Shown here: in pieces, positions 37,352 to 46,882 of the stretch
How the letters are laid out: each line of letters begins with the position of its first letter
Numbering within the stretch: the first letter of the stretch is position 1
Source of the DNA: Methanolobus profundi
Lineage (GTDB): Archaea > Halobacteriota > Methanosarcinia > Methanosarcinales > Methanosarcinaceae
DNA: 64,000 nt
Direction of reading: 5' to 3'
NCBI RefSeq assembly: GCF_900114835.1
Contig: NZ_FOUJ01000001.1
Coordinates: 434,001-498,000, forward strand
Notes under the pieces: generated by a model
What the model saw: the letters and a program-made list of their open reading frames with translations, nothing else
Told to the model about the DNA's origin: nothing
Databases searched by the model: none
Position numbers and translations under genes: made by a program

Positions 37352-38098
37352 ATGCTGGAGATCAATAATCTAACAGTTGAGATAGGCGGCCGAAGAATAT
37401 TGAAAGGTGTCGACCTTAATGTCGAAGCCGGATATACCAACGTTCTTTTCGGACCAAACGGAGCGGGAAAATCTGCACTTTTGATGACCCTGATGGGATT
37501 CAGTGGTTATAATGTTGTAGGTGGGGAGATCATCTTCAAAGGTGAGGATATAACCAACATGTCGGTCTATGAGAGAGCGCAGATGGGTATGGGTATCATG
37601 ACCCAGAGACCACCTAACATGAATGGTGTCAAAGTTTATGATCTGCTTAACGTCATCTCAAAGGACATGAAAGATACAGAGGAACTCGCAGAGACCCTGG
37701 ACATGGTCAGGTTCTTTGAAAGGGATGTCAATGTAGGTTTCTCAGGTGGGGAGATAAAAAGATCAGAACTTCTCCAGCTTTCAGCACAGAATCCGGATTT
37801 CATTCTTCTTGATGAGCCTGAATCAGGTGTTGATCTCGTGAGCATTGAACAGCTCGGCCTTACTATAAATGATCTTCTTCAGAAAGATTGCAAATGTGCA
37901 GGCGACAGGTGTAAACATGGAAAATCCGCACTTGTTATCACACACACTGGTCAGGTAATGGATTACATACAGGCTGACAGGGGATACATACTGTGCAACG
38001 GTACGGTCATGTGCTCCGGCAACCCAAGGGAAATGCTCACTGAAATAAAGGAACAGGGATATGAGGAGTGTATCAAATGCAAGCTGATGAAGATATGA
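37352..38098 (+). CDS. sufC: Fe-S cluster assembly ATPase SufC
   Basis: A 248-residue ABC ATPase: Walker A GPNGAGKSA, Q-loop MTQRPP, signature GFSGGEIKRSELLQ, Walker B FILLDEPESGVD and the switch His in VITHTG. Archaeal SufC pairs with the SufB-like scaffold in SufB2C2. A C-terminal Cys-rich insert (DCKCAGDRCKHGKS, ECIKCKL) is a feature of the methanogen proteins. AAGGAGG precedes the start. It overlaps sufB by 22 bases. Confidence 0.93.
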   Translation: MLEINNLTVEIGGRRILKGVDLNVEAGYTNVLFGPNGAGKSALLMTLMGFSGYNVVGGEIIFKGEDITNMSVYERAQMGMGIMTQRPPNMNGVKVYDLLNVISKDMKDTEELAETLDMVRFFERDVNVGFSGGEIKRSELLQLSAQNPDFILLDEPESGVDLVSIEQLGLTINDLLQKDCKCAGDRCKHGKSALVITHTGQVMDYIQADRGYILCNGTVMCSGNPREMLTEIKEQGYEECIKCKLMKI

Positions 38099-39300
38099 GA
38101 AAGAAGGCAGAAGCAGCCCTCAAGAAGACAGCAGCATACGGTGAGGATTTTGACCTTAATGAATATGGGCTTGCATCTGAGGAAGAAGAACAGGCAGATG
38201 ATCTTGAAGAACTCAGCGAAGAAGATCAGAGGACACTCCTGAATGTCGGGTTCACACCTTCCGAAGATAACAGAGCAGGCAGTTTTATAATGCTCAACAA
38301 TGCTGTGACACATTCATCCCTGCGTGATGATGATGTTGTAGAACTGATGTCCTTAAGGGATGCTATGAAGGTCCATGATTGGGTAAAGGATTATTCATGG
38401 AAGCTTGTAGAACCAGATAAGGATAAGTACACTGCAATGAGCTATCTTCAGGATGCTAATGGTTATTTTATCAGAGCTCCTGCAGGCAAGAAGTCCAAGA
38501 TGCCTGTACAGACATGTCTTCTTATAGGTTCAAAAGAGGTATCCCAGACAGTTCACAATATCGTTATTGTTGAAGAGGGAGCTGAACTTGACGTAATTAC
38601 AGGATGTTCTACAAAGCATGGTGTTGACAAGGGTCTCCATCTTGGTATCTCAGAGATGTATGTGAAAAAGGGTGCAACCCTTAATTTCACAATGATCCAC
38701 AACTGGGGAGAAGAGATCGGTGTCAGACCAAGGACGGTTGTCCATGTAGAAGAAGGCGGTTCATACATCAGTAACTATGTCACCCTGAAACCTGTGAAAT
38801 CAGTACAGGCGTATCCAACAGTCATTCTGGAAGGTAAGGGTGCATTTGCAAGACTCAACACAATTGCTGTTGCACATCCTGGTTCAGAACTTGACCTTGG
38901 AAGTAAGGTGGTCTTCAATGCAGAGGATACAAAAGCAGAGCTTATCTCAAGGACGATCACTACAGGTGGCAATGCAATTGCCCGTGGTGAGATGATCGGT
39001 AACGCTAACAATGCAAAGGGACATCTTGAGTGTCACGGACTTGTGCTTGGTGGTGGAATGCAGCGTGCTATTCCTATACTTGAAGCAAATGTCGAGGATA
39101 TCGAACTGTCACACGAGGCTGCTGTGGGAAGAATTGCACGGGAACAGATCGAATATCTCATGGCAAGAGGTCTTACTGAAGAGGATGCAGTAGGTATGAT
39201 CGTAAGAGGATTCCTTGATGTTGGTATACAGGGTATTCCTGATGAACTTAAAGCAGATATCGATGCTACTATAGCAAAGATAGGAGAGAACGCTATCTAA
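38077..39300 (+). CDS. sufB: Fe-S cluster scaffold SufB/SufD family protein
   Basis: A 407-residue SufB/D-type scaffold with the C-terminal parallel beta-helix core (VEEGAELDVITGC, ILEGKGAFARLNTIAVAHPGSELDLG, GHLECHGLVLG) and the helical end REQIEYLMARGLTEEDAVGMIVRGFLD. In the minimal archaeal system a single SufB-like subunit works with SufC. The ATG at 38077 is chosen because GAGGAG lies at 38063-38068; a GTG at 38068 gives three more residues. Translation is coupled to sufC. Confidence 0.92.
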   Translation: MQADEDMRKKAEAALKKTAAYGEDFDLNEYGLASEEEEQADDLEELSEEDQRTLLNVGFTPSEDNRAGSFIMLNNAVTHSSLRDDDVVELMSLRDAMKVHDWVKDYSWKLVEPDKDKYTAMSYLQDANGYFIRAPAGKKSKMPVQTCLLIGSKEVSQTVHNIVIVEEGAELDVITGCSTKHGVDKGLHLGISEMYVKKGATLNFTMIHNWGEEIGVRPRTVVHVEEGGSYISNYVTLKPVKSVQAYPTVILEGKGAFARLNTIAVAHPGSELDLGSKVVFNAEDTKAELISRTITTGGNAIARGEMIGNANNAKGHLECHGLVLGGGMQRAIPILEANVEDIELSHEAAVGRIAREQIEYLMARGLTEEDAVGMIVRGFLDVGIQGIPDELKADIDATIAKIGENAI

Positions 39301-39372
39301 AGTTTCTCTCTGCCTTTATTTTTTCAATTATTTTTATTACATTTGTTAAATAAAACAATCTGAGGAGAATGA

Positions 39373-40224
39373 ATGAATCAAAAATATGCAGCACTGTTTT
39401 TAGCTGCTTTAATGGTCATGTCGGTTTTTTCATATTTCGTTGCCAGTTTTGTAGGAGACTCGGACACGGATGAAGAATTAGCGGACATCGCGGATGCACC
39501 GGGATTTGAAGTTATAGATGGAACACATTTTGATGCTGAGATCGACTCAGTTTCTGATGGTCTTGCCTTTACACCAGAGGGTGTTTCAAATGCGATCTAT
39601 GTGGACTATTCCAGAACTTATGGGACACCACTTCAGGATTATAATGTAAGTGACCTTTATGCATATTACAATACAATGATGATCAGAAGGTTCTCAGCTT
39701 ATAATATCACATCCAATTTTGGATTTGAGGCACATGTACTGAACCCTGAGACCGTGGGATTCAATTATGCAGTTACTGACACTTACAACGGATATTCTAT
39801 TCTGTCAAGGGGATCAGGTATTTTCAATGTGATCGGAACACCAACACTCCTTGGTGACCAGGCTACCCTTGAAAAGGTAATAGATGTCAGATCAGGTACC
39901 AGTCCTGCATCAAGTGACTTCACTGAGATACTCGGTTATGTAGAACCAGGTGCCGAATATCAGGTTGTTACCTCTGTGGATCCACTTGCAGAACAGCACT
40001 ATTTAGAATTCAGGAACATGAATGATGGAAATTATTCAAAGACCGAGATATTCCTTGATCCTGTAGAAGGTACGGTTGAGAATATAGAAAGTCTTGAGGT
40101 CAACAGTACTGACAGAGGATTGTTCTATAATACAAGTACCTTTGATGATGGCAGGATCGTAAAGGTTGTTGTTACGACCAATACGTCTAATTTCCTGAAC
40201 CTGATCACAGAACAATATTACTGA
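39373..40224 (+). CDS. Secreted or membrane-anchored protein of unknown function, 283 aa
   Basis: An N-terminal hydrophobic segment (YAALFLAALMVMSVFSYFVASFVG) acts as a signal or anchor, followed by an acidic spacer and an extracellular domain with many N-glycosylation sequons (NVS, NIT, NYS, NST, NTS) and repeated GYV/EPGAEYQVV-type strands. No cysteine or catalytic motif is seen. GAGGAGAATG precedes the start. It stands alone between sufB and the ribosomal cluster. I do not recognise the family. Confidence 0.65.
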   Translation: MNQKYAALFLAALMVMSVFSYFVASFVGDSDTDEELADIADAPGFEVIDGTHFDAEIDSVSDGLAFTPEGVSNAIYVDYSRTYGTPLQDYNVSDLYAYYNTMMIRRFSAYNITSNFGFEAHVLNPETVGFNYAVTDTYNGYSILSRGSGIFNVIGTPTLLGDQATLEKVIDVRSGTSPASSDFTEILGYVEPGAEYQVVTSVDPLAEQHYLEFRNMNDGNYSKTEIFLDPVEGTVENIESLEVNSTDRGLFYNTSTFDDGRIVKVVVTTNTSNFLNLITEQYY

Positions 40225-40514
40225 ACATAGGTGGGATGGTTCCCATCATTTTCTTTATTTTTTGCCTTTTTTCTGCCACAAGCTTTATACCTGAACAGGT
40301 TATTTAATGACTCCAATTGCGCATTCTATGTTATTCTATATATATGGATGCAGCAATTCACAGCCATTACTTTGGCATACAACTTTGTCAGTTAATTATT
40401 GATCAATATTGTTACAATCGTAATTGGCCAAATTAGCCGTTCTGCGGCACACAATGAATAATGAAGAACCATGAGTATATGAGTATACAGCATGGTTTCG
40501 AAGGAGAAAATAAT

Positions 40515-40871
40515 ATGGCAGCTAAATTTGACGTTCCAGAAGAACTCGTAACCAAAGCACTCGAGAGTGTAGAACTTGCAAGAGACACAGGCAAATTAAA
40601 GAAAGGTATCAATGAAGTTACAAAAGCTATTGAGAGAGGTATCACAAAGCTTGCAGTAATTGCAGAAGATGTCGACCCTGCTGAAGTAATTGCACACATC
40701 GCACCTCTTTGTGAAGAGAAGAATGCAGCATACATCTACGTTAAAGAGCAGAAAGAGCTCGGTGCAGCATGTGGTATAGGTGTCGCTTGCTCCGCAGTAG
40801 CTATCGTTGATGCTGGAAAGGGCGCAGAACTCGTAGAAGACATTGCACAGAAAGTAAGTGCACTTAAATAA
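40515..40871 (+). CDS. rpl7ae: Ribosomal protein L7Ae
   Basis: Archaeal L7Ae (118 aa), which binds K-turns in 23S rRNA, box C/D and H/ACA guide RNAs and RNase P. Conserved segments are [32 protein letters not shown] and [22 protein letters not shown] at 40501-40506 sets the start at 40515. It heads the operon L7Ae, S28e, L24e, Ndk, aIF5B, S6e. Confidence 0.95.
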   Translation: MAAKFDVPEELVTKALESVELARDTGKLKKGINEVTKAIERGITKLAVIAEDVDPAEVIAHIAPLCEEKNAAYIYVKEQKELGAACGIGVACSAVAIVDAGKGAELVEDIAQKVSALK

Positions 40872-40893
40872 AACTGATACGTGAGGTATCGCT

Positions 40894-41109
40894 ATGGCAG
40901 ATGAAGATACAGGCTATGCGGCTGAAGTCATTGACATCATCGGTAACACCGGTATGCATGGTGAGGCCAGCCAGATACAGTGCCGCGTGCTTGAAGGGCG
41001 CGATAAGGGCCGTATAATCACCCGTAATTGTGTTGGTCCTATAAGGATCGGCGACATTATGATGTTGATCGAGACCTCTAGAGAGGCCAAGAAACTGACT
41101 ACCAGATGA
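40894..41109 (+). CDS. rps28e: Ribosomal protein S28e
   Basis: A 71-residue OB-fold small-subunit protein with the family hallmarks [32 protein letters not shown] and the C-terminal [14 protein letters not shown] precedes the start. Confidence 0.94.
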   Translation: MADEDTGYAAEVIDIIGNTGMHGEASQIQCRVLEGRDKGRIITRNCVGPIRIGDIMMLIETSREAKKLTTR

Positions 41110-41119
41110 GGTGACTATA

Positions 41120-41308
41120 ATGGAACAGAGAAAATGTTCTTTTTGCGGAAAATTCCTTGAGCCAGGAACAGGTAAGCTCTTCGTAAAGAAGGATGGCTCT
41201 ACCTATTATTTCTGCTCATCCAAATGTGAAAGTAACTTTGACCTTGGAAGATTACCAAGGCGTACCGTCTGGACCGAACAGGGCAGAATATACTTGAAGA
41301 AAGCATGA
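41120..41308 (+). CDS. rpl24e: Ribosomal protein L24e
   Basis: A 62-residue zinc-binding large-subunit protein with [13 protein letters not shown] and [10 protein letters not shown], followed by R-rich PRRTVWT. The ATG at 41120 is chosen because GAGGTG at 41108-41113 is correctly spaced; a GTG at 41111 would add three residues. Confidence 0.93.
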   Translation: MEQRKCSFCGKFLEPGTGKLFVKKDGSTYYFCSSKCESNFDLGRLPRRTVWTEQGRIYLKKA

Positions 41309-41321
41309 TCGGGTGTCCTAA

Positions 41322-41771
41322 ATGGAACAGACATACATCATGATCAAACCTGACGCAGTACAGCGCGGACTTATGGGCGAGATCATTTCAAGAATAGAGA
41401 ACCGTGGTCTTAAGATCGCAGCCATGAAGCTCGGTGTCATGAGTGAGGACAGTGCAAAGGAGCACTACAAGGAGCATGCTGAAAGGCCATTCTTCGCTTC
41501 ACTTATCGAGTATGTGACATCAGGTCCATCAGTTTCAATGGTCGTTGAAGGCAAGAACTCTATCGCTATCATGCGTGCAGTTAATGGCGCAACGAACCCT
41601 GTAGAGGCACTTCCTGGTACCATCAGGGGAGACTTTGCGGTCGAGACCGGCAGGAATGTTGTACACGCTTCCGATTCAACAGAATCCGCACAGCGTGAGA
41701 TAGCTATCCACTTCAAGGACTCAGAGATAGTTGACTATACAAAGATCGATGAGGTCTGTCTCTACGAGTAA
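41322..41771 (+). CDS. ndk: Nucleoside diphosphate kinase
   Basis: A 149-residue enzyme that transfers phosphate from NTP to NDP through phospho-His115 in the motif RNVVHASDS. TYIMIKPDAVQRGLMGEI and the ALPGTIRGDFA loop are typical. Its place in the ribosomal operon is common in archaea. Confidence 0.96.
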   Translation: MEQTYIMIKPDAVQRGLMGEIISRIENRGLKIAAMKLGVMSEDSAKEHYKEHAERPFFASLIEYVTSGPSVSMVVEGKNSIAIMRAVNGATNPVEALPGTIRGDFAVETGRNVVHASDSTESAQREIAIHFKDSEIVDYTKIDEVCLYE

Positions 41772-41879
41772 GTAGGGAGGTCCGGGATGTTTGCATTGAT
41801 AATATTAAGCGAACATCCTGAAATATCCTTAACCAATATCATTTCCAACTATCTGAATGATCTTTGAAGGGGTTTGCAC

Positions 41880-43655
41880 ATGGCTGTAAATGAAAATCTA
41901 CGTACACCAATAGTTTCTGTAATGGGACATGTCGATCACGGCAAAACTACTTTACTTGACAAGATCAGGGGAAGTTCCGTTGCCGAGGGAGAAGCAGGTG
42001 CCATTACCCAGCATATAGGTGCAACTGAGGTTCCCATAGAGAACATTGTGAACAAATGTGGTGATCCGTCACTTAAGGACAGGTTCATTGTACCGGGACT
42101 TCTTTTTATTGATACACCCGGACATCACGCATTCACTTCCCTGCGAAGCAGAGGTGGTGCTCTTGCGGACCTTGCTATTGTGATCGTTGATATCAACGAA
42201 GGCTTCATGCCTCAGACCATCGAAAGTCTTCAGATCCTCAAGAGATTCAAGACTCCTTTTGTAGTTGTTGCCAATAAGGTCGATCGTATCCACGGCTGGG
42301 AACCTAATAAGAACTCATCTTTCCTTGCTTCATATAACAAACAGAGTGAACGTGTTAAGTCCGATCTTGACAACAAGCTCTATGAGGTCATTGGTGAGCT
42401 CTACAATATAGGTTTCAATTCCGAAAGATACGACCGTGTAAGTGATTTCCAGCGTAATATTGGTGTCATTCCTATAAGCGCAGCAACAGGTGAAGGCATT
42501 GCTGATGTACTCATTATCCTTCTTGGGCTTGCCCAGAAGTTCCTTGAGGGCAACCTGCATTACGATGCAACTGCTCCGGGAACTGGTACTGTCCTTGAGG
42601 TGAAAGAGGAGAAGGGTCTTGGAACCACCATTGACACTATCCTTTACGATGGTACCATCAGGAAAGGAGACATCATAGTTGTCGGAAGTCTTGGAGATCC
42701 GATCCAGACGAAGATCAGGGCATTATTGAAGCCCCGTCCTCTCTCTGAGATAAAGGCTGAAGAGAAGTTCCAGCAGATAAGCGAGGTCACTGCTGCGGTT
42801 GGTGTTAAGATATCGGCTCCTAATCTGGAGGGCGCACTCGCAGGAGCACCTGTGAGGGTAGTAAGCCCTGAGACGGTCGATGCTATCACTGAACAGATAA
42901 AGAGTGAGATCGCTGATGTTCAGATCGATACAGATTCTGTAGGTATCACGATAAAAGCTGATACTATAGGTTCCCTTGAGGCTCTTGTGAACGAGCTTAA
43001 AAAAGAGGAGATCCCTATCAGGAAAGCTAGCGTCGGTGATATCAGTAACAGAGATATCGTAGAGGTAACAGCTATCGAGGATCCATTCTTTACTGTGATC
43101 GTCGGCTTCAATGTGAAGATCCTTCCGGACGCAAAGGAGAAGCTTCAGTCCACAGATGTCACGCTTTTCAAGAACGATGTGATATATCGTCTGATAGATG
43201 ACTATAAGGACTGGGTGAAGAAACAGAAGGAACTTGCTGAGAAAGCAATATCCGATACCATCACAAAACCCGGAAGATTCCAGATAATGCCTGACTGCAC
43301 ATTCCGCCAGAGCAAGCCTGCTGTTGTAGGTGTGAAGATAATTGGCGGCGTTGTGAGGACTGGTGTGGATGTTACTACAATAGATGGTGAGGTCGTTGGC
43401 AAGGTCAAAGGTCTTCAAATGCGTGGAGAAAATGTCTCCGAAGCGAAGATCGGCATGGAAGTTGCCATGGCCATCGAAGGAGCTACTGTTGGAAGGCAGA
43501 TCAAGGAAGAGGATACTCTCTTTGTGAATGTCCCTGAGAGACATGCAAAGAAAATGGAACATGAAATTTACGACTCAATGACGGCAGATGAATTAGAAAC
43601 ATTGGATGCATTCCTTGCAATGAAAAGGAAGGATAATCCTTTCTGGGCAAAATAA
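41880..43655 (+). CDS. infB: Translation initiation factor aIF5B
   Basis: Archaeal IF2/eIF5B GTPase (591 aa) that promotes subunit joining. G1 GHVDHGKT, G3 DTPGH and G4 NKVDR are visible, followed by domains II-IV. It lacks the long N-terminal extension of eukaryotic eIF5B. The ATG at 41880 is chosen since GAAGGGG at 41866-41872 fits; a TTG at 41874 would add two residues. Confidence 0.95.
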   Translation: MAVNENLRTPIVSVMGHVDHGKTTLLDKIRGSSVAEGEAGAITQHIGATEVPIENIVNKCGDPSLKDRFIVPGLLFIDTPGHHAFTSLRSRGGALADLAIVIVDINEGFMPQTIESLQILKRFKTPFVVVANKVDRIHGWEPNKNSSFLASYNKQSERVKSDLDNKLYEVIGELYNIGFNSERYDRVSDFQRNIGVIPISAATGEGIADVLIILLGLAQKFLEGNLHYDATAPGTGTVLEVKEEKGLGTTIDTILYDGTIRKGDIIVVGSLGDPIQTKIRALLKPRPLSEIKAEEKFQQISEVTAAVGVKISAPNLEGALAGAPVRVVSPETVDAITEQIKSEIADVQIDTDSVGITIKADTIGSLEALVNELKKEEIPIRKASVGDISNRDIVEVTAIEDPFFTVIVGFNVKILPDAKEKLQSTDVTLFKNDVIYRLIDDYKDWVKKQKELAEKAISDTITKPGRFQIMPDCTFRQSKPAVVGVKIIGGVVRTGVDVTTIDGEVVGKVKGLQMRGENVSEAKIGMEVAMAIEGATVGRQIKEEDTLFVNVPERHAKKMEHEIYDSMTADELETLDAFLAMKRKDNPFWAK

Positions 43656-43725
43656 TGAGAATGCACGATTCATTTTGACAGATCATAACAAACAGGAACA
43701 ATAAAACCAATAAGGAGGAAAATAT

Positions 43726-44139
43726 ATGGCAGATTTCAAAGTAGTGGTTGCAGATCCTAAGACAAAATCATATCAGTTTGATGTCACAGGTGCTGAAGCC
43801 AACAAGTTCATTGGAAGATCAATAGGCGAAACAGTTGAAGGAGCAGCAGTCGGCCTCCCAGGATACACACTTAAGATCACTGGCGGAAGCGACAAGAGCG
43901 GAATGGTCATGAGACCAGACCTTCCAGGTCCAAGAAGACAGAGAATACTCGTTGCAAACGGAACCGGTTACTCCCCTGTATCAAAGGGTGTACGCCGCAG
44001 AAAGATGATGCGCGGAAAGGAAGTTGCACCGGACATAGTCCAGATCAACACCATTGTCGCAGAATATGGCAGCGAGACCATAGAGAAGATCCTTGGTGGC
44101 GACGAAGAGCCAGCTGAGGAAGTTGCAGCAGAAGAGTGA
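43726..44139 (+). CDS. rps6e: Ribosomal protein S6e
   Basis: A 137-residue small-subunit protein with the conserved [27 protein letters not shown] and [22 protein letters not shown] segments. It ends in an acidic tail. AAGGAGGAAAATAT provides a strong ribosome-binding site. The stop codon lies inside a terminator hairpin. Confidence 0.95.
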   Translation: MADFKVVVADPKTKSYQFDVTGAEANKFIGRSIGETVEGAAVGLPGYTLKITGGSDKSGMVMRPDLPGPRRQRILVANGTGYSPVSKGVRRRKMMRGKEVAPDIVQINTIVAEYGSETIEKILGGDEEPAEEVAAEE

Positions 44140-44170
44140 GTTTCTCACTCTTTCTGAATACTTTTTTTTA
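44132..44170 (+). terminator. Terminator of the ribosomal operon
   Basis: AAGAGTGAG (44132-44140) pairs with CTCACTCTT (44144-44152) around a 3-base loop and is followed by a run of T at 44162-44168. It includes the rps6e stop. The convergent minus-strand gene ends at 44168, so the element may serve both directions. Confidence 0.7.
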
Positions 44171-45454
44171 CTTGTTCCTGATCCCGGAATAACGGGACGT
44201 TCCAAATCCCACATCAATTATCTTATTCTTTGAAAGCATCTTAACGATGAATCTTTGTGCTCCATTTGCACTAAGTCCTGTAATTTCAGCTACATCAGAT
44301 GCATCAAAAGGATCATCCTGTTCTACCAGAGTTTCGATCATATTCTCAAGAGGTACGTACTCCTCCTGATCATGCCATACTTTGAGCCTTTCAGAATTGT
44401 TCACACTGGCATTGAATGTGATCTCGTTCGTTCCAAGATCGTAAAGATATACCATAAGACGTGGATGAACGTAGTTCTGTGCCCAATCTAATATCTCCGT
44501 GTTCCATCCGGAACTCAAAATACATACGCTTCTATATTGTCCTGATGGAACTGTATTCGCTTCCTTCTGGATGAATTCCATTATGTTCCTCATGTCCTCG
44601 AAAGGATGCCAGTAGGTTTCGAATGTCAAAAGTGGTTTTACAATACCATCCATTATTGTTCCGGAAACCGATCGCTCGGATATGTTGAACTTCCATTTCC
44701 TGTCACCAATGTATTCTCCATTGAATGAAACTTCAGGCTGGTGTGTGGAATATTTCTGCTCAAGTCCATTCATGTAATTGTAGAGCTTTGAAAGTATGTC
44801 GGTTTCGATATCTTCCTTGCTTGTCTTTTTTGTCAGGATATCTCTGGCTTTTTCGGAACTTGCTGAAGGACCAAGCGTGGTCCTGGATGTGTCCATAGGT
44901 TCAGATAGTTTTCCTGTCATGGCAATTCCGGAAGGTTTTCTTTCCTGTTTCTCCTCGCTTGTCTTTGCCGGTCTTTCACCCGAAATGACACGCTCTGCAC
45001 TTTCTTTTTCCATCTGCCTGAGCTTGAATTCCTTTTGAATATCCTTATCTACTACAATACGTTCATTGAATCCTTTTTTAAAACTATCCAGAAGGCCTTC
45101 CAGCATGAATGTATCAATATTCTCTGAAGATATTGATGAAGCGAACTCATCCTTTATTCTGGAAGATGCTTTCAGTAATTCTTCTTCGTTGCTGTAGAAC
45201 TCTTCCAGTGTTCCCTTCTTTCCGGAAAAGCTGTCAAGGTCCCTGCTCTTTATATCTGCCAGGAGCTGGGAGGCAGATGCCCTTACATTGCGAAGCTGGA
45301 AATTAAGATCGGTCTGTCTATTTGCATAGGTTCTCTGAATGAGCTTTTCAACTGAACCATAAACCTCATTCAGGTTATTGATAATTGTTTGTCTGTTAGC
45401 CTGTTCAACCGTTACAGGGTCCTTTAGTGATTCCATTTCTATCATCCAGCTCAT
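44168..45454 (-). CDS. Coiled-coil/winged-helix protein of the ESCRT-like locus, 428 aa
   Basis: Soluble protein without signal peptide. An N-terminal coiled-coil half (about 15-165) leads to a Lys/Glu/Ser-rich linker (170-215), a globular alpha/beta region (230-350, with SGWNTEILDWAQNY), and a C-terminal helix-turn-helix-like module (DVAEITGLSANGAQRFIVKMLSKNKIID, about 387-420). It lies 72 bases downstream of the 423-residue gene on the same strand and is probably the last gene of the Snf7/Vps4-like operon. I do not recognise a named family. The start could be any of three near Met codons; no clear ribosome-binding site is seen. Confidence 0.65.
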   Translation of the reverse strand: MSWMIEMESLKDPVTVEQANRQTIINNLNEVYGSVEKLIQRTYANRQTDLNFQLRNVRASASQLLADIKSRDLDSFSGKKGTLEEFYSNEEELLKASSRIKDEFASSISSENIDTFMLEGLLDSFKKGFNERIVVDKDIQKEFKLRQMEKESAERVISGERPAKTSEEKQERKPSGIAMTGKLSEPMDTSRTTLGPSASSEKARDILTKKTSKEDIETDILSKLYNYMNGLEQKYSTHQPEVSFNGEYIGDRKWKFNISERSVSGTIMDGIVKPLLTFETYWHPFEDMRNIMEFIQKEANTVPSGQYRSVCILSSGWNTEILDWAQNYVHPRLMVYLYDLGTNEITFNASVNNSERLKVWHDQEEYVPLENMIETLVEQDDPFDASDVAEITGLSANGAQRFIVKMLSKNKIIDVGFGTSRYSGIRNK

Positions 45455-45526
45455 ATTGTATTCAATATATTGTTAATGAATTTTTTATAGGTATTAGATA
45501 TCATTTCCAATGGCATCTAAGAGTTC

Positions 45527-46798
45527 CTATGCCACTCCATGGGTCCCGAGGTCTATCGGTTCTTTCTGGAAAAGGATTTCGTTCACTTCAAATGAAAAAT
45601 TGAGGTTCCCAAGGTCGACCTTTCCTGAATTAATTGGTTTGATCACAAGTGACACATACCCGGATGAATATGGCTGGATCTCAGGGATGCAGACATTTGG
45701 TTTGTGGCATTCTATGAACGAGGTGAAACAACTATTGAAGCAAACATTTGCTATCACTTCATCGGATCTGTTCTCAACATGGATCCCGATAGTATTCCCA
45801 ACTTCACTATGTAATGTATCCGGCATATTTATCATGACATCCACTTCAGGTATCTGTACATAATATTTTCCAAGTTGATTGTCTCCTATCTTGCAACCGT
45901 TGCCTTCAACTTCGAACATAACATCGAAATACCCAAGGTCGATCTCTCCTCCTGCTACCGGTGTGATCTCATACGCCGTATCAAAAGATGCACCGGGTGT
46001 CATGGTCCTTGTATCTGAAAAAGCTGTATCATAGGTGATACTTTTAGGGAAGGAACATTTTACATGAAGATTATCCAGGTTCCTGTTAGAGTAGTTCTTC
46101 ATCCTTATTGATATCATAGTTGGATGTCCTAACTTAAGTTGTCCGGTAACCTCAAATTCCACTCCAAGATATGAATGGGCTATATTTATGTTCCCGAAGA
46201 ATATGGGAGGTTTTTGGTGTTCATGCCCATCTATCTCTAAATAAAGGTCATAGTAACCCATGGAATGGCTTCCTGTCTCAAAGGGAACAAAAGAATAAGA
46301 TGCAGTAAGTGAGGACATCGGTTCAAGAGAACCAAGACTCAGCACAGGCTTATCGCAGTGAACACTTGAAGGGAACACTGCACGCATCCATATGTTCTCT
46401 ATTGTTTTAATAGTAGGATTGTTAATTCTCAGGTATAATGCATTTTTAAATCCCATCTCAGCAGGTTCTGTAAATTTATATTCAACATTGACAGAATCCA
46501 CAAATTGCATTTCCTTTACTCTTCTTTTTTCTATTCCCACGTTCTTCTCATAGATCCAGAAAAAATGTATCGGAATGTAAGAGAGTACTACATATATCGG
46601 TGCACTGGCCAGGTATATTGGGTCAGGTCTTTCAGTAAGGGCAAGTATCCGTGTCACTGAAAAGAACGAGGTCATGACTATCCATAGGAACACATAGAAC
46701 TGGAAGAGCGATCCGATCCTACCTCCTGCCTGATTCTGCAGGGAATAGGCAAGTGCTTTTATAAAATCATCCAGAGGCCCCAGCTTCATTTGACCCAC
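45527..46798 (-). CDS. Membrane protein with tandem CARDB-like domains, 423 aa
   Basis: Two hydrophobic helices near the N-terminus (FYVFLWIVMTSFFSVTRIL and IYLASAPIYVVLSYIPIHFFW) are followed by three beta-sandwich repeats of about 105 residues. Each repeat has a pattern like ...NP/NYS...L.V...FP, C/D.P...G.L.P......Y...P...G...LGY.D..FEV. These resemble CARDB/NEW3-type adhesion domains. With only a short loop between helices, the repeats are probably cytoplasmic, as in the related protein next to it, though topology is inferred. Part of the minus-strand operon with the AAA ATPase and Snf7-like genes. Confidence 0.65.
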   Translation of the reverse strand: MGQMKLGPLDDFIKALAYSLQNQAGGRIGSLFQFYVFLWIVMTSFFSVTRILALTERPDPIYLASAPIYVVLSYIPIHFFWIYEKNVGIEKRRVKEMQFVDSVNVEYKFTEPAEMGFKNALYLRINNPTIKTIENIWMRAVFPSSVHCDKPVLSLGSLEPMSSLTASYSFVPFETGSHSMGYYDLYLEIDGHEHQKPPIFFGNINIAHSYLGVEFEVTGQLKLGHPTMISIRMKNYSNRNLDNLHVKCSFPKSITYDTAFSDTRTMTPGASFDTAYEITPVAGGEIDLGYFDVMFEVEGNGCKIGDNQLGKYYVQIPEVDVMINMPDTLHSEVGNTIGIHVENRSDEVIANVCFNSCFTSFIECHKPNVCIPEIQPYSSGYVSLVIKPINSGKVDLGNLNFSFEVNEILFQKEPIDLGTHGVA

Positions 46799-46882
46799 CT
46801 TTAAAGGAATGAATAAATACTTTCAATTATCTTATGGATCTGTAATTATAAATATATTAGTACTTTTATCTGTGGGTCAAGT

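Noticed and set aside
42723-43562. 279-codon open frame on the minus strand inside infB
   Set aside because: Opposite a well-conserved aIF5B gene, no ribosome-binding site, Cys/His/Tyr-rich shadow composition.
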